Source: Fulvimonas sp. R45
Lineage (GTDB): Bacteria > Pseudomonadota > Gammaproteobacteria > Xanthomonadales > Rhodanobacteraceae
Reading direction: 5' to 3'
Length of the DNA stretch: 64,000 nt
Assembly: GCF_030504985.1 (NCBI RefSeq)
Contig: NZ_JASERU010000012.1
Location: forward strand, 1 to 64,000
Numbering within the stretch: position 1 is the stretch's first letter; every line of letters begins with the position of its first letter. The position numbers were made by a program, and so were the translations under genes. Of this stretch, positions 48,180 to 60,331 are shown piece after piece. A model generated the notes under the pieces. That model saw nothing but the letters and a program-made list of their open reading frames with translations. It had not been told where the DNA came from and did not search any database.

Positions 48180-48626
48180 GTGTTCCAGGGCGAAACCGCC
48201 ATCACCGTCGACGACAAGGGGCGCCTGTCCATCCCGACCGCGTATCGGGAGCAGGTGGCCGGCGCGTGCGGCAACCGCCTGGTGCTCACCTACAACCCGT
48301 TCGAGTCCGGGTGCCTCTGGCTGTTCCCGCAGGACGAGTGGGAGCGCGTGCGCGACCAGGTCAACGCCCTGCCCAGCGTGAAGGCGGTGCATCGCGCGCT
48401 GCAGATGAAGCTGGTGGGCGCGGCGGCCCAGGTCGAGCCCGACGGCGCCGGCCGCATCCTGCTGCCGGCCAGCCAGCGCGCCGCCGCCGGCATCGAGAAG
48501 AAGGCCGTGCTGCTCGGCATGGGCAGCAAGTTCGAGCTTTGGAGCGAGCAGGCGCATCTGGCCAAGATCCGGCAGACGATCGGCGAAGACGACATCAGCG
48601 ACGACATGGCGGGGCTGCGCCTGTAA
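48180..48626 (+). CDS. mraZ: MraZ transcriptional regulator
   Basis: A 148-aa DNA-binding protein with two AbrB-like (SpoVT/AbrB) half-domains, [22 protein letters not shown] and [20 protein letters not shown]. It forms ring oligomers and represses the dcw operon by binding the repeats upstream. The GTG at 48180 is chosen because the family begins MFQG-; it has TGGAG 9 nt upstream. Earlier GTG (48165) and TTG (48174) would lie in the operator and ribosome site. Confidence 0.95.
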   Translation: MFQGETAITVDDKGRLSIPTAYREQVAGACGNRLVLTYNPFESGCLWLFPQDEWERVRDQVNALPSVKAVHRALQMKLVGAAAQVEPDGAGRILLPASQRAAAGIEKKAVLLGMGSKFELWSEQAHLAKIRQTIGEDDISDDMAGLRL

Positions 48627-48665
48627 GGGCGTGGCGCAGGACGGACACGGGACGGGAGGTGCGGC

Positions 48666-49601
48666 ATGGCCGAGTTGCGGCACATCCCGGTGATGCTGGA
48701 TGAAGCGGTGGAGGGCCTCGCCGTGCAGGCAGGCGGGCGTTATCTCGATGGCACCTTCGGTCGCGGCGGACACGCGCGCGCCGTGCTGTCGCGCCTCGGC
48801 CCCGGCGGCCGCCTGCTGCTGATGGACCGCGACCCCGCCGCCATCGCCGCGGCGCAGGCGGCGTTCGCCGGCGAGCCGCGCGTGTCGATCCGCCACGCCA
48901 ACTTCTCCAGCCTGGCCGAATGGGACGAGACCGCCGCCGGGCTCGACGGCGTGCTGCTGGACCTGGGCGTGTCCTCGCCGCAGCTGGACGAGGCCGCGCG
49001 CGGCTTCAGCTTCATGGCGGACGCGCCGCTGGACATGCGCATGGACACCAGCCAGGGCGAGAGCGCGGCGGACTTCCTCGCCCATGCCGACGAGCGCGAG
49101 ATCGCCGACGTGCTGTGGCAGTTCGGCGAGGAGCGTTTCAGCCGCAGGATCGCGCGCGCCATCGCCGAGCGCCGCGCCGAGGCGCCGATCACGCGCACCG
49201 GCGAGCTGGCGGCGCTGGTCGAGCGCGCGGTGGGCCGCCGCGAGCCGGGCAAGCACCCGGCCACGCGCAGCTTCCAGGCGCTGCGCATCCGCGTGAACGG
49301 CGAGCTGGACGCGGTGCGCCGCGGGCTCGATGCCGCGCTGTCACGCCTGAAGCCGGGCGGCCGGCTGGCCGTGATCAGCTTCCATTCGCTGGAAGACCGC
49401 ATCGTCAAGCAGTTCATCCGCGACCGTTCCGGCCGCGTGCAGGGCAGCCGGCGCGGCCCGCCGGTGGCGGCGAAGCCGGCCGAACTGGCGCCGGTGGGCA
49501 AGGCGCAATTCCCTTCCGACGCCGAGCTGGCGGCGAACCCGCGCGCCCGCTCGGCGGTGCTGCGCGTGGCGGAGAAACTCGCCGTGGGCGGTGCCGCATG
49601 A
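48666..49601 (+). CDS. rsmH: 16S rRNA (cytosine-1402-N4)-methyltransferase
   Basis: A 311-aa SAM-dependent enzyme (formerly MraW) methylating N4 of C1402 in 16S rRNA, the same nucleotide modified by RsmI encoded about 1.3 kb upstream. Motifs: [27 protein letters not shown] (SAM loop), [12 protein letters not shown] and [14 protein letters not shown]. The ATG has GGGAGG 8 nt upstream. Stop overlaps the ftsL start. Confidence 0.97.
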   Translation: MAELRHIPVMLDEAVEGLAVQAGGRYLDGTFGRGGHARAVLSRLGPGGRLLLMDRDPAAIAAAQAAFAGEPRVSIRHANFSSLAEWDETAAGLDGVLLDLGVSSPQLDEAARGFSFMADAPLDMRMDTSQGESAADFLAHADEREIADVLWQFGEERFSRRIARAIAERRAEAPITRTGELAALVERAVGRREPGKHPATRSFQALRIRVNGELDAVRRGLDAALSRLKPGGRLAVISFHSLEDRIVKQFIRDRSGRVQGSRRGPPVAAKPAELAPVGKAQFPSDAELAANPRARSAVLRVAEKLAVGGAA

Positions 49602-49870
49602 GGCTGATCGGCGTGCTGTTGCTGCTGGTCCTGCTGGGCGTGGCCCTGGTCAGCGCGATCGGCGTGGTGTGGACGCGCCACCAGAGCCGCGCGCTGTTCG
49701 TGCAGCTGACCCAGCTGCAGAACCAGCGCGACGCGCTGAACATCGAATACGGCCGGCTCGAGCTGGAGCAGGCCACCTGGGCCGAGCCGCGCCGCATCGA
49801 CAGCGAGGCGCGCAGCCGGCTGGGCATGGTCACGCCGCGACCGCAGGACATCCGGCTGGTGACCCAATGA
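49598..49870 (+). CDS. ftsL: Cell division protein FtsL
   Basis: A 90-aa bitopic membrane protein of the divisome (FtsQLB complex). One helix (about 4-25: [20 protein letters not shown]) is followed by a leucine-zipper-like periplasmic coiled coil ([20 protein letters not shown]). Identified by size, topology and position between rsmH and ftsI. Four-base overlaps on both sides (ATGA). It is shorter than E. coli FtsL (121 aa), lacking most of the cytoplasmic tail. Confidence 0.93.
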   Translation: MRLIGVLLLLVLLGVALVSAIGVVWTRHQSRALFVQLTQLQNQRDALNIEYGRLELEQATWAEPRRIDSEARSRLGMVTPRPQDIRLVTQ

Positions 49871-51687
49871 ACCGGCGCGAGCGCAGCCCCGTGCAGCAGC
49901 CCGGCGGCCGTCGCCGCGGCGGCGGCCCCAGCGCGCGCCGGCGCATGACCCTGGTGGTGGGCGTGCTGGCGCTGGCCACGCTGGGCCTGGCGGCACGCGC
50001 CTTCGACCTGCAGGTGGTGCAGAAGCGCTTCTACCAGAACCAGGCCGACGCGCGCTTCCTGCGCGAGGTGAAGATCCCGGTCTCGCGCGGCACCATCCTC
50101 GACCGCAACGGCGAGCCGCTGGCGGTGTCCACGCCGATGGTCTCGATCACCGCCGTGCCCGGCGAGGTGCTGGACAACGCCGACCGCCTGCCGGCGCTGG
50201 CCAAGGCGCTGGACATCGACGCCGACCAGCTCAAGCAGTACCTGGAGCGCCGTTCCGATCGCGAGTTCGCCTACCTGCGGCGGCAGATGAGCCCGGAGGC
50301 GGCCCAGGCGGTGCTCGATCTCGACATCCCCGGCGTCAACGGCCAGCGCGAGTACAAGCGCTTCTACCCGTCCGGCGAGGTGACCGCGCACGTGCTCGGC
50401 TTCACCAACATCGACGACCACGGCCAGGAGGGGCTGGAGCTGGCGTTCGACGACTGGTTGTCCGGCAAGCCCGGCATCAAGCGGGTGATCCGCGACCGCA
50501 TGGGTCACGTGGTGGAGGACGTGGAGCAGGTGCGCGCGCCGCAGCCCGGCAAGAACCTCACGCTGAGCATCGACCGCCGCATCCAGTTCCTCGCCTACAG
50601 CGAACTGAAGAACCAGATCGAGAAGAGCCAGGCGGACTCCGGCTCGATGGTGATCCTCGACGTGCACACCGGCGAGGTGCTGGCGATGGCCAGCCTGCCC
50701 ACCTTCAACCCCAACGCGGTGAACGGCAGCAGCCCCGGCCAGCGCCGCAACCGCGCGGTGACCGACGTGGTCGAGCCCGGCTCGACGATGAAGCCGTTCA
50801 CCATGGCGGCGGGCCTGTCCAGCGGCAAGTACACGCCCACCGCGCCGCTGATCGACACCGGCAACGGCCACTGGTACTTCCAGGGCCACGACATCCGCGA
50901 CGACACGCCCAACGGCATGCTCACGCCCACCGGCGTGCTGACCAAGTCCAGCAACATCGGCGCGGCCAAGATCTCGCTGTCGCTGGACACCAAGTTCGTC
51001 TACGACACCTACCGCGCGTTCGGCTTCGGCAACAGCACCGAGAGCGGCTTCCCGGGCGAGTCGTCCGGCTACCTGAAGATCGGCCGCGACTGGCGCCCGT
51101 TCGAGAAGGCCACGATGGCCTTCGGCTACGGCCTCAACGTGACCCCGCTGCAGCTGGCGAACGCCTATGCCACGCTGGCTGACCACGGCGCGATGCATCC
51201 GCCCACCTTCATCAAGGGCGGGGACAACCCGGCGCGGCAGATCATCGCGCCGCAGGTGGCGGACGAGATCGTGCAGATGCTGGAGACCGTCACCGAGCCG
51301 GGCGGCACCGCCACGCGGGCGCAGATCGCCAACTACAGCGTGTCCGGCAAGACCGGCACCGCGCACCAGGCGATCGCCGGCGGCTACGCCAAGAACAGCT
51401 ACAACGCGCTGTTCGCCGGCATCGTGCCGGCCACCCACCCGCGCCTGGTCGGCGTGGTGGTGATCAACGGGCCGAAGGTGGGCGGCTACTTCGGCGGGCT
51501 GGTCTCCGCGCCGGTGTTCCAGAAGGTGATGAGCGGCGCGCTGCGCCTGCTCGACGTGCCGCCGGACAACATCGGCCGCTGGTACGTGGGCGGCCCCAAG
51601 ATGAGCGACGGCGGCCTGGCCGGCAACGCTCCGCCGCGCGACCCCAGCGGCGACGAGGCGGCCATGCGCGAAGGAGTCGGCCCGTGA
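49867..51687 (+). CDS. ftsI: Penicillin-binding protein 3 (septal transpeptidase)
   Basis: A 606-aa class B PBP that cross-links septal peptidoglycan with FtsW. A basic N-terminus with one membrane helix (about 27-45), the pedestal domain starting [17 protein letters not shown], and the transpeptidase domain with STMK (S306, K309), SSN (361-363) and KTG (495-497). Longer arginine-rich N-terminus ([12 protein letters not shown]) than in E. coli. Overlaps ftsL and murE by four bases each. Confidence 0.96.
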   Translation: MNRRERSPVQQPGGRRRGGGPSARRRMTLVVGVLALATLGLAARAFDLQVVQKRFYQNQADARFLREVKIPVSRGTILDRNGEPLAVSTPMVSITAVPGEVLDNADRLPALAKALDIDADQLKQYLERRSDREFAYLRRQMSPEAAQAVLDLDIPGVNGQREYKRFYPSGEVTAHVLGFTNIDDHGQEGLELAFDDWLSGKPGIKRVIRDRMGHVVEDVEQVRAPQPGKNLTLSIDRRIQFLAYSELKNQIEKSQADSGSMVILDVHTGEVLAMASLPTFNPNAVNGSSPGQRRNRAVTDVVEPGSTMKPFTMAAGLSSGKYTPTAPLIDTGNGHWYFQGHDIRDDTPNGMLTPTGVLTKSSNIGAAKISLSLDTKFVYDTYRAFGFGNSTESGFPGESSGYLKIGRDWRPFEKATMAFGYGLNVTPLQLANAYATLADHGAMHPPTFIKGGDNPARQIIAPQVADEIVQMLETVTEPGGTATRAQIANYSVSGKTGTAHQAIAGGYAKNSYNALFAGIVPATHPRLVGVVVINGPKVGGYFGGLVSAPVFQKVMSGALRLLDVPPDNIGRWYVGGPKMSDGGLAGNAPPRDPSGDEAAMREGVGP

Positions 51688-53183
51688 GCGCGCAACGCCT
51701 GGACCAACTGCTGGCCGGGATCGCCCGCGCGGACGCGTGCGGCGATCTCGCCGTCGAGGGGCTTGCCCTGGACTCGCGCCGGGTGCGCCCGGGCGAGGCC
51801 TTCTTCGCCCTGCACGGCACGCGCGAGCACGGCATCGCGTACGCGGCGCAGGCCGCGCGGCAGGGCGCCGCGGTGATCCTGGCCGAAGCGCCGGCGCCCG
51901 GCGAGGCCGTGCGGTCGGTCGACGGCGTGCCGGTGCTGTGGATCGACGGCCTGCACGCGCAGGTGGGCGAGATCGCGGCGCGCTTCTTCGGCCGCCCGTC
52001 CGCCGCGATGCGCATGGTCGGCGTCACCGGCACCAACGGCAAGACCTCCACCGTGCAACTGCTGGCGCAGGCGCTGGCCATCCTCGGCCACCGGCCGGCC
52101 ACCATCGGCACGCTGGGCGCGGGCCTGCACGGCGCGCTGCACGAAGGCGAGCGCACCACGCCCGACGCGATCAGCGTGCAGGCGCTGCTGGCGGAGTTCC
52201 GCGCCGCCGGCGCCAGCCACGTGGCGATGGAAGTGTCCTCGCACGCGCTGGCGCAGGACCGCGTGGCCGGCGTGGAGTTCGAGGTGGCCGCGTTCACCAA
52301 CCTGACCCGCGACCACCTCGACTACCACGGCAGCATGGAAGCCTACGGCGAAGCCAAGGCCAAGCTGTTCGCCTGGCCCGGGCTCAAGGCGGCGGCGATC
52401 AACGTGGACGATGCGTTCGGCCGCGCGCTGGCCGGGTGGTTGCCCGCGGGCGTGCGCGTGCTGCGCCTCAGCGCGATGGGCGATGCAGCGGCGGACGTGG
52501 CCGCCGGCGACGTCGTCACCTCGGCCGAAGGCATCGCCTTCGCGCTGCGCACGCCGTGGGGCACGCGCACGATCCGCAGCGCGCTGCTGGGCCGCTTCAA
52601 CGTGGACAACCTGCTCGCGGTGGCGGCCTGCCTTGGCGCGCTGGGCGAACCGTTCGACCGCATCGCGGACGCGCTGGAATCGCTGCGGCCGATCAGTGGC
52701 CGCATGAACCGGCTCGGCGGCCACGACGGTCTGCCGCTGGCGGTGGTCGACTACGCGCACACCCCCGACGCGCTGGAGCAGGCGCTGGCCGCGCTGCGCG
52801 CGCATTGCGCCGGGCGGCTGGTCTGCGTGTTCGGCTGCGGCGGCGAGCGCGACGCGGGCAAGCGCCCGCAGATGGGCGCGATCGCCGAGCGGCTGGCCGA
52901 CGTGGCGATCGTCACCGACGACAACCCGCGCGGCGAGGACGGCGACGCCATCGTGGCGCAGATCGTGGCCGGCATGGCGCGGCCTGCCGTCGCGCACGTC
53001 GAGCGCGACCGCGCCGCGGCGATCCACGCGGCGCTGGACATGGCGCGCGCCGGCGACGTGGTGCTGATCGCCGGCAAGGGCCACGAAACCTACCAGGAAG
53101 GCGCGCACGGCAAGCGGCCGTTCGACGATCTCGCGGTGGCGCGCGCCGTGCTGGAGAAGCTTCCCATGGAGCGGCACGCATGA
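51684..53183 (+). CDS. murE: UDP-MurNAc-tripeptide synthetase MurE (meso-DAP adding)
   Basis: A 499-aa Mur ligase adding the third amino acid to UDP-MurNAc-L-Ala-D-Glu. ATP loop GTNGKTSTV, the carbamylated-lysine region and the DNPR motif ([11 protein letters not shown]), which marks specificity for meso-diaminopimelate. Starts with GTG inside the ftsI stop (GTGA). Confidence 0.96.
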   Translation: MSAQRLDQLLAGIARADACGDLAVEGLALDSRRVRPGEAFFALHGTREHGIAYAAQAARQGAAVILAEAPAPGEAVRSVDGVPVLWIDGLHAQVGEIAARFFGRPSAAMRMVGVTGTNGKTSTVQLLAQALAILGHRPATIGTLGAGLHGALHEGERTTPDAISVQALLAEFRAAGASHVAMEVSSHALAQDRVAGVEFEVAAFTNLTRDHLDYHGSMEAYGEAKAKLFAWPGLKAAAINVDDAFGRALAGWLPAGVRVLRLSAMGDAAADVAAGDVVTSAEGIAFALRTPWGTRTIRSALLGRFNVDNLLAVAACLGALGEPFDRIADALESLRPISGRMNRLGGHDGLPLAVVDYAHTPDALEQALAALRAHCAGRLVCVFGCGGERDAGKRPQMGAIAERLADVAIVTDDNPRGEDGDAIVAQIVAGMARPAVAHVERDRAAAIHAALDMARAGDVVLIAGKGHETYQEGAHGKRPFDDLAVARAVLEKLPMERHA

Positions 53184-54550
53184 TGCGCTTGAGCGCCATC
53201 GCCCTGTGGACCCACGGCCGCCTGCTCGGCGCCGACGCCGGCGTCGGCGGCGTGGTGGCCATCGACACGCGCACGCTGAAGCCCGGCGACCTGTTCGCCG
53301 CGTTCAAGGGCGAGCGCGTGGACGGCCACGACTACCTGGCGCAGGCCGCCGCGGCCGGCGCCGCCGGCGCGCTGGTCTCGCGCAAGGTCGACGTCGACCT
53401 GCCGCAGGTGCTGGTCGACGACGTGGAGGCGGCGCTCGGCGACCTGGCCAGCGCGGTGCGCGCGCAGCGCCATGCGCGGGTGATCGGCATCACCGGTTCC
53501 AACGGCAAGACCACGGTGAAGACGCTGGTCGCGTCCATCCTGTCGCTGCACGGCCGCACCCATGTCAGCGCGGGCAGCTTCAACAACGAGATCGGCCTGC
53601 CGCTGACCCTGTTGTCGATGCCGGAAGACGCTGAGTACGCGGTGCTGGAAATGGGCGCGGGCAAGCCCGGCGACATCGCCTACCTCGCCGCCATCGCGCG
53701 GCCCGATATCGGCCTCGTCAACATCATCGCGCCGGCGCACCTTGAGCGCATGGGCAGCGTGGAGGCCGTGGCCGAAACCAAGGGCGCGCTGTACCAGGCG
53801 CTGCCCGCGGACGGCACGGCGATCATCAACGCGGACGACGCCTTTGCCGGCTTCTTCGCCGGGCTGGCCGGCACGCGCCGCGTGCTGCGCTTCGGCCTGG
53901 AGCACAAGGCCGACGTGGGCGCCGACATCGTCGAGCAGCGTGCGGACGGCTCGCTGTTCGTGCTCAGCACCCCGGTCGGCGACGCCGAGGTGGAGCTGGC
54001 GCTGCCCGGCCGCCACAACGTGGCCAACGCGCTGGCGGCGGCGTGTGTCGCGCTGGCGCTGGAGGTGCCGCTGGACACCCTCGTGGCGGGCCTGGAACGG
54101 GCGCGGCCGGTCGAGGGCCGGCTGCGCCGCGAGGCGATGCCGGGCGGCTGGACCCTGATCGACGACAGCTACAACGCCAACCCCAGCTCGATGGCTGCGG
54201 CGATCGACACGCTGGCGCTGGCCGACGGCGAACGCTGGCTGGTGCTGGGCGACATGGCCGAGCTGGGCCCGGCGGCGCGCGCGCTGCATGCCGGCGTGGG
54301 CGCGAAGGCGCGCGAGCGCGGCATCGAGCGGCTGTTCGCCGTCGGCCCGCTGGGCGCGGCGACGGTGGAGGCGTTCGGCGCGGGCGGCACGCACTTCGCC
54401 GACCAGGCGGCGCTGCTCGCTGCGCTGGCGGTGGGGCTGCACGAAGGCGTGACCTGCCTGGTCAAGGGCTCGCACTCGGCGAGCATGGACAAGGTGGCGG
54501 CCGGCCTGCGCCGCCACGCGAACGGGGAGGGCGCGCACGATGCTGCTTGA
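53180..54550 (+). CDS. murF: UDP-MurNAc-tripeptide:D-Ala-D-Ala ligase
   Basis: A 456-aa Mur ligase adding D-Ala-D-Ala to the tripeptide. ATP loop [28 protein letters not shown] and the C-terminal [11 protein letters not shown]. Two adjacent start codons (53180, 53183); the first overlaps the murE stop. Its 3' end overlaps mraY by 11 bases. Confidence 0.96.
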   Translation: MMRLSAIALWTHGRLLGADAGVGGVVAIDTRTLKPGDLFAAFKGERVDGHDYLAQAAAAGAAGALVSRKVDVDLPQVLVDDVEAALGDLASAVRAQRHARVIGITGSNGKTTVKTLVASILSLHGRTHVSAGSFNNEIGLPLTLLSMPEDAEYAVLEMGAGKPGDIAYLAAIARPDIGLVNIIAPAHLERMGSVEAVAETKGALYQALPADGTAIINADDAFAGFFAGLAGTRRVLRFGLEHKADVGADIVEQRADGSLFVLSTPVGDAEVELALPGRHNVANALAAACVALALEVPLDTLVAGLERARPVEGRLRREAMPGGWTLIDDSYNANPSSMAAAIDTLALADGERWLVLGDMAELGPAARALHAGVGAKARERGIERLFAVGPLGAATVEAFGAGGTHFADQAALLAALAVGLHEGVTCLVKGSHSASMDKVAAGLRRHANGEGAHDAA

Positions 54551-55622
54551 ACTCGCGGACTGGCTGGCGCGCCACTTCAGCACGGTGCACCTGTTCCAGT
54601 ACATCACCTTCCGCACCATCATGGCGGCGCTCACCGCGCTGGCCATGTCGCTGCTGCTCGGCCCGGCGCTGATCCGCAAGCTGGCGGCGCTGAAGGCCGG
54701 CCAGGTGGTGCGCAGGGACGGCCCGCAGACGCACCTGTCCAAGGCCGGCACGCCGACCATGGGCGGCGTGATGATCCTGCTCGCGGTGGTGGTGGCCACG
54801 CTGCTGTGGGGCGACCTGCACAACCGCTACGTGTGGACGGTGCTGGCAGTGCTGGTCTGCTTCGGCGCGATCGGCTTCTACGACGACTACAAGAAGCTGG
54901 TGCTGAAGGACAGCCGCGGGCTGGCCTCGCGCTGGAAGTATTTCTGGCAGTCGGTGTTCGGCCTGGCGGCGGCGGCGTTCCTGTACCACAGCGCGCAGCT
55001 GCCGGCGGAGACCGCGCTGTTCGTGCCGCTGTTCAAGCACGTGGCGATCCCGCTGGGGCTGCTGTTCGTGGTGGTCGCCTACTTCATGGTGGTGGGCTTC
55101 TCCAACGCGGTGAACCTCACCGACGGGCTGGACGGCCTGGCGATCATGCCGACCGTGCTGGTCTCCGGCGCGCTGGGCGCGTTCGCGTACCTGGCCGGCA
55201 ACAAGGTGTTCTCCGAATACCTGGGCATTCCCTCGATCCCCGGCGCGGGCGAGCTGGCGATCTTCTGCGGTGCGCTGTCCGGCGCGGGGCTGGGCTTCCT
55301 GTGGTTCAACACCTACCCGGCGCAGGTGTTCATGGGCGACGTGGGCGCGCTGGCGATCGGCGCCGCGCTGGCGGCGATCGCGGTGATCGTGCGGCAGGAG
55401 ATCGTGCTGCTGGTAATGGGCGGCGTGTTCGTGCTGGAAACCGCCTCGGTGATGATCCAGGTGGCCAGCTTCAAGCTCACCGGCAAGCGCGTGTTCCGGA
55501 TGGCGCCGATCCACCACCACTTCGAGCTGAAGGGCTGGCCCGAGCCGCGGGTGATCGTGCGCTTCTGGATCATCAGCGTAGTGCTGGTGCTGATCGGCCT
55601 GGCCACGTTGAAGGTGCGCTGA
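54540..55622 (+). CDS. mraY: Phospho-MurNAc-pentapeptide transferase
   Basis: A 360-aa integral membrane enzyme that attaches phospho-MurNAc-pentapeptide to undecaprenyl phosphate, making lipid I. About ten helices; catalytic segments are [18 protein letters not shown], the [10 protein letters not shown] loop and the histidine cluster [12 protein letters not shown]. Standard length. Its stop overlaps the ftsW start by one base (TGATG). In most bacteria murD follows; here ftsW does. Confidence 0.97.
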   Translation: MLLELADWLARHFSTVHLFQYITFRTIMAALTALAMSLLLGPALIRKLAALKAGQVVRRDGPQTHLSKAGTPTMGGVMILLAVVVATLLWGDLHNRYVWTVLAVLVCFGAIGFYDDYKKLVLKDSRGLASRWKYFWQSVFGLAAAAFLYHSAQLPAETALFVPLFKHVAIPLGLLFVVVAYFMVVGFSNAVNLTDGLDGLAIMPTVLVSGALGAFAYLAGNKVFSEYLGIPSIPGAGELAIFCGALSGAGLGFLWFNTYPAQVFMGDVGALAIGAALAAIAVIVRQEIVLLVMGGVFVLETASVMIQVASFKLTGKRVFRMAPIHHHFELKGWPEPRVIVRFWIISVVLVLIGLATLKVR

Positions 55623-56872
55623 TGGGCTTCCTCGATGCCAACCAGGCCAAGCGACGCACCGGTCCCCGCGGCCGGTTCGACCTGCTGCTGCTGGTGGCGC
55701 TGGCGGGGCTGGCCTGCGTGGGCGTGGTGATGGTGGCGTCCAGCTCCATCGCGGTAGCCGACAGCCAGCACATCGGCGAGTTCTACTTCCTGAGGAAGCA
55801 CCTGCTGTTCCTCGGCTTCGGCCTGGTCGCAGCCGGCGTCGCGATGCGCACCGAGCTGAAGCTGCTGGAGAAGTACGCCTTCCCGCTGCTGGCGCTGGCC
55901 TTCGTGCTGCTGATGGCGGTGTTCGTGCCGCACTTCGGCATGCGCATCAACGGCGCGCACCGCTGGCTGAACCTGGGCATCACCAGCTTCCAGCCGGTGG
56001 AGGCGGTGAAGCTGGTGCTGGTGATCTACATGGCCAGCTACCTGGTGCGCCACCGCGAGAACATCGAGACGCGCTTCCTCGGCCTGATCAAGCCGTTGAT
56101 CGTGGCCGGCGGCATCGTCGGCCTGCTGCTGCTGCAGCCGGACTTCGGCTCGGCCATGCTGGTGATCGCGGTGACCATCGCGATGGTGTGGCTGGGCGGC
56201 GCGCGGCCGGTGTTCCTGATCCTGATGGGGCTGCCGCTGATGCCGGCACTGGTGATCGCGGCGACCAGCGAGAGCTACCGCATGAAGCGGCTCACCTCGT
56301 TCATGGACCCGTGGAAGGACCCGTTCAACGACGGCTTCCAGCTCACCCAGTCGCTGATGGCGATCGGCCGCGGCGAATGGCTGGGCGTGGGACTGGGTTC
56401 CAGCGTGCTGAAGCTGTCCTACCTGCCCGAGGCGCACACCGACTTCATCTTCGCGGTGATCGGCGAGGAGCTGGGCCTGGTCGGCATCCTCGCGGTGATG
56501 GGCCTGTTCGCGCTGGCGGTGGGGCGCGGCCTGTACCTCGGGCTGAAGGGCGTGGAAGTGGGCCAGCGTTTCGCCGGCTACGTGGCGTTCGGCATCTCGC
56601 TGATGATCGGCCTGCAGGCGATGGTCTCCATCGGCGTGAACCTGGGCGCACTGCCGACCAAGGGCCTGACCCTGCCGCTGATCAGCTACGGCGGCTCCTC
56701 GATGGTGCTGACCTGCGCGATGGCCGGCGTGCTGCTGCGCGCCACCTTCGAGATCAACCGCGCGCTGGACGCGCGGCAGGGCACCCAGCGCGTGGCGGTG
56801 TCGCTGGCGGCCGAGGCAGGCCCGGTCGCCGCCACGGCGCCGGCGCCCGAGCGCGAAATGGAGGTGGCGTGA
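55622..56872 (+). CDS. ftsW: Septal peptidoglycan polymerase FtsW
   Basis: A 416-aa SEDS glycosyltransferase with ten membrane helices, partner of FtsI. Family blocks: [59 protein letters not shown] and [12 protein letters not shown] Pro/Ala-rich cytoplasmic tail ends the protein. Follows mraY directly, with no murD between. Confidence 0.96.
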   Translation: MGFLDANQAKRRTGPRGRFDLLLLVALAGLACVGVVMVASSSIAVADSQHIGEFYFLRKHLLFLGFGLVAAGVAMRTELKLLEKYAFPLLALAFVLLMAVFVPHFGMRINGAHRWLNLGITSFQPVEAVKLVLVIYMASYLVRHRENIETRFLGLIKPLIVAGGIVGLLLLQPDFGSAMLVIAVTIAMVWLGGARPVFLILMGLPLMPALVIAATSESYRMKRLTSFMDPWKDPFNDGFQLTQSLMAIGRGEWLGVGLGSSVLKLSYLPEAHTDFIFAVIGEELGLVGILAVMGLFALAVGRGLYLGLKGVEVGQRFAGYVAFGISLMIGLQAMVSIGVNLGALPTKGLTLPLISYGGSSMVLTCAMAGVLLRATFEINRALDARQGTQRVAVSLAAEAGPVAATAPAPEREMEVA

Positions 56873-57945
56873 TGGCCGACGTCCGCCCCGTCGTGATCAT
56901 GGCCGGCGGCACCGGCGGCCACATCTTCCCCGGCCTGGCCGTGGCCGACGAGTTGCGCGCGCGCGGCGTGCCGGTGGCGTGGCTGGGCGCGGTCGGCGGC
57001 ATGGAAACGAAGGTGGTGCCGGCGCACGGCATCGAGCTGCACACCGTGGCGGTGGGCGGCCTGCGCGGCAAGAACCTGAAGACCCGGCTGCTGGCGCCGT
57101 TGATGCTGGCGCGCGCGCTGCTGTCCTCGCTGGCCGTGCTGCGCCGGCTGAAGCCGCGCAGCGTGCTGTCGATGGGCGGCTACGCGGCCGGCCCCGGCGG
57201 GGTGGCCGCGCGCCTGCTCGGCCGTCCGCTGCTGGTGCACGAGCAGAACGGCGTGGCCGGCTACACCAACCGCAAGCTGGCCGCGCACGCCAGGCGCGTG
57301 CTCGCCGGTTTCGCCGGCACGCTGCCGGATGCACAGTGGGTGGGCAACCCGGTGCGCGCCGCGATCGCCGCGCTGCCGCCGCCGGCCGAGCGCATGGCCG
57401 GCCGCGACGGTGCGCCGCGCCTGCTGGTGCTCGGCGGCAGCCTCGGCGCGCGAGCGCTGAACCTGGCCCTGCCACAGGCGCTGGCGCTGCTGCCACCGGA
57501 GCGTCGCCCCGTGGTGCGCCACCAGTGCGGCACGCGCGGCCTCGACGAGGCGCGCGCGGCCTATGCGCAGGCGGGCGTCGCCGCCGAGGTGACGGCTTTC
57601 GTCGACGACATGGCCGGCGCCTACGCCTGGGCCGACCTCGCCGTGTGCCGCGCCGGCGCACTCACCGTGGCCGAACTCGCCGCGGCCGGGCTGGGCGCGG
57701 TGCTGGTGCCGTTCCCGCACGCGGTGGACGACCACCAGACCCGCAACGGCGAGGCGCTGGTCGCCACCGGCGCTGCCGAACTGATCCAGGAACGCGATTT
57801 GGACATCACCCGACTGGCGCAGCGCCTCGACGCGCTGCTGCACGACCGCGCGCGCCTGCGCTCCATGGCCGCGGCCGCCCGCACGCTGGCCAAGCCCGAC
57901 GCGGCGGCGACCATCGCCGACGCCTGCCTGGAGGTGGCCGCATGA
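56872..57945 (+). CDS. murG: UDP-GlcNAc:lipid I GlcNAc transferase
   Basis: A 357-aa GT-B glycosyltransferase at the inner face of the membrane, making lipid [18 protein letters not shown] is the first glycine-rich loop, followed by [21 protein letters not shown] and the UDP-GlcNAc-binding [16 protein letters not shown]. Overlaps the ftsW stop by one base and the murC start by four. Confidence 0.97.
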   Translation: MADVRPVVIMAGGTGGHIFPGLAVADELRARGVPVAWLGAVGGMETKVVPAHGIELHTVAVGGLRGKNLKTRLLAPLMLARALLSSLAVLRRLKPRSVLSMGGYAAGPGGVAARLLGRPLLVHEQNGVAGYTNRKLAAHARRVLAGFAGTLPDAQWVGNPVRAAIAALPPPAERMAGRDGAPRLLVLGGSLGARALNLALPQALALLPPERRPVVRHQCGTRGLDEARAAYAQAGVAAEVTAFVDDMAGAYAWADLAVCRAGALTVAELAAAGLGAVLVPFPHAVDDHQTRNGEALVATGAAELIQERDLDITRLAQRLDALLHDRARLRSMAAAARTLAKPDAAATIADACLEVAA

Positions 57946-59384
57946 CGCCCCGCAGGTTGCTCGCGCACGAGGACTTGATGAGCACCTTCCGCCGCGTGCA
58001 CTTCATCGGCATCGGCGGCGTGGGCATGAGCGGCATCGCCGAGGTGCTGCACAACCTGGGCTATGCGGTGTCCGGCTCGGACAAGGCCAACTCGCCCACC
58101 GCGCAGCGGCTGGCCAAGCTGGGCATCGACGTGCACGTCGGCCACGCGGCCGCGCACGTGGACGGCGCCGACGTGGTGGTCACCTCCAGCGCGATCAAGG
58201 CGGACAACCCGGAACTGGTCGCCGCGCGCGCCGCGCGCATCCCGCTGATCCCGCGCGCGGAGATGCTGGGCGAGCTGATGCGCTTCCGCCGCGGCATCGC
58301 CATCGCCGGCACGCACGGCAAGACCACCACCACCAGCCTGGTCGCCAGCGTGCTGGCCGAGGCCGGCTACGACCCCACCTTCGTGATCGGCGGCCAGCTC
58401 AACGCCGCCGGCGCCAACGCGCGGCTGGGCACCGGGCAGTACCTCGTGGCCGAGGCGGACGAATCGGACGGTTCCTTCCTGCTGCTGTCGCCGGTGATCG
58501 CTGCGGTCACCAACATCGACGCCGACCACCTGGAGAACTACCACGGCGACTTCGCCGAGGTGAAGAAGGCCTTCGCCGACTTCCTGCACCGCCTGCCGTT
58601 CTACGGCCTGGCCGTGCTGTGCGTGGACGACCCGGAGACGGCGAAGCTGGCGAAGGATACCGCGCGCCGCATCGCCACCTACGGCATCGCGTCGAAGGAC
58701 GCCGACGTGCGCGCCTCCAACGTGGAGCAGCGCGGCTTCGAAATGCATTTCGACCTGCATTTGCCCGGCCGCGACGGCGCCTTGCCGGTGACGCTGAACC
58801 TGCCCGGCCGGCACAACGTGCTGAACGCGCTCGCCGCGGCCAGCATCGGCTGGCAGCTCGGCGTGGAGCCGGTGGCGATCGCCCGCGCGCTGGCCAACTT
58901 CCAGGGCGTGGGCCGGCGTTTCCACCGCCGCGGCGAACTGGCGCTGGACCGGGGCAGCGCGCTGCTGGTGGACGACTACGGCCACCATCCGCGCGAGATC
59001 GCCGCGGTGTTCGACGCGGTGCGCGGTGGCTGGCCGGAGCGTCGCCTGGTGGTGGGCTTCCAGCCGCACCGCTACAGCCGCACGCGCGACCTGATGGACG
59101 ACTTCGCCAACGTGCTGGCCGAGGCCGACGTGCTGGTGCTCACCGACGTCTACCCCGCCGGCGAGGCGCCGATCGCCGGCGCCGACGGCCGCGCGCTGGC
59201 CCGCGCCGTGCGCGCGCGCGGCAAGGTCGATCCGGTGCTGGTGAAGCATCCGCGCGACCTCAAGCACACCCTGCCGGCGCTGCTGCGCGACGGCGACCTG
59301 CTGCTGCTGCTCGGCGCCGGCGACATCGGCGCAGCGGCGGTGGAGCTGGCGCAAGCCGGCGAACTGAGGACGGAACAGGCATGA
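57942..59384 (+). CDS. murC: UDP-MurNAc:L-Ala ligase
   Basis: A 480-aa Mur ligase adding L-Ala to UDP-MurNAc. The Rossmann motif [20 protein letters not shown] loop GTHGKTTTT and [10 protein letters not shown] are diagnostic. The first 12 residues ([13 protein letters not shown]) are an extension before the usual start; the second ATG at 57978 would give [11 protein letters not shown] and is a good alternative, though the first overlaps murG like the other junctions of the cluster. Confidence 0.96.
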   Translation: MTPRRLLAHEDLMSTFRRVHFIGIGGVGMSGIAEVLHNLGYAVSGSDKANSPTAQRLAKLGIDVHVGHAAAHVDGADVVVTSSAIKADNPELVAARAARIPLIPRAEMLGELMRFRRGIAIAGTHGKTTTTSLVASVLAEAGYDPTFVIGGQLNAAGANARLGTGQYLVAEADESDGSFLLLSPVIAAVTNIDADHLENYHGDFAEVKKAFADFLHRLPFYGLAVLCVDDPETAKLAKDTARRIATYGIASKDADVRASNVEQRGFEMHFDLHLPGRDGALPVTLNLPGRHNVLNALAAASIGWQLGVEPVAIARALANFQGVGRRFHRRGELALDRGSALLVDDYGHHPREIAAVFDAVRGGWPERRLVVGFQPHRYSRTRDLMDDFANVLAEADVLVLTDVYPAGEAPIAGADGRALARAVRARGKVDPVLVKHPRDLKHTLPALLRDGDLLLLLGAGDIGAAAVELAQAGELRTEQA

Positions 59385-60331
59385 GCACGATGATCACGGA
59401 CCCTGCACAGTTCGGCCGCGTCGCCGTGGCGATGGGCGGCAGCTCGGCCGAGCGCGAGGTATCGCTGGATTCCGGCCGCAACGTGCTGGCGGCGCTGAAG
59501 GCGCGCGGCGTCGACGCGCACGCCATCGACGGCATCCCGGCGCTGCTCGACGCGCTGCGCGCGGGCCACTTCGCGCGCGTGTTCAACATCCTGCACGGCC
59601 AGCATGGTGGCGGCGAGGACGGCGTGCTGCAGGGCGCGCTGGAATCGCTCAACGTGCCGTACACCGGCTCGGGCGTGCTCGGCTCGGCGCTGTCGATGGA
59701 CAAGGTGCGCTCCAAGCGCGTGTGGCAGTCGCTGGGCCTGCCGACGCCGGAGTTCGTGGCGCTGCCGCGCGGGGCGGGCGCCGCGGCCGTGCACGGGGCC
59801 GCGCGCACGATCGGCTTCCCGCTGATCGTGAAGCCGGCCTGCGAGGGTTCCAGCGTGGGCGTGACCCGCGTGTTCGAGGAAGCGCAACTGGATAGCGCCG
59901 TCGAGCTGGCCGCGAAATACCCGGGCGACCTGCTGATGGAAACCCTGGTCGAGGGCGACGAGATGACCGTGGCCATCCTCGGCCGCCAGGTGCTGCCCTC
60001 GATCCACATCGTGCCCAGGGGCGCGTTCTACGACTACAACGCCAAGTACGTGGCCGAGGACACCCGGTATCTCTGCCCGGGCCTCGAGGGCGCCGCCGAG
60101 GACGCGCTGCGCGCGCTGGCGCTGCAGGCCTTCGACGCGCTCGGTTGCCACGGCTGGGGGCGTGTCGACGTGATGCGCGACCGCCAGGGCCGCAACTGGC
60201 TGCTGGAGGCGAACACCGCGCCGGGCATGACCTCGCATTCGCTGGTCCCCAAGGCCGCTGCCGCCGCCGGCATCGACTACCAGGAACTGTGCTGGCGCGT
60301 GCTGGAAACCAGCTTCCGGGAGGGCCCATGA
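59381..60331 (+). CDS. ddl: D-alanine-D-alanine ligase
   Basis: A 316-aa ATP-grasp enzyme forming D-Ala-D-Ala for Mur[37 protein letters not shown], and the C-terminal [16 protein letters not shown] metal-binding block. Corresponds to DdlB of the E. coli cluster. The normally conserved YDY-K loop is present (FYDYNAKY). Four-base overlaps with both neighbours. Confidence 0.96.
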   Translation: MSTMITDPAQFGRVAVAMGGSSAEREVSLDSGRNVLAALKARGVDAHAIDGIPALLDALRAGHFARVFNILHGQHGGGEDGVLQGALESLNVPYTGSGVLGSALSMDKVRSKRVWQSLGLPTPEFVALPRGAGAAAVHGAARTIGFPLIVKPACEGSSVGVTRVFEEAQLDSAVELAAKYPGDLLMETLVEGDEMTVAILGRQVLPSIHIVPRGAFYDYNAKYVAEDTRYLCPGLEGAAEDALRALALQAFDALGCHGWGRVDVMRDRQGRNWLLEANTAPGMTSHSLVPKAAAAAGIDYQELCWRVLETSFREGP

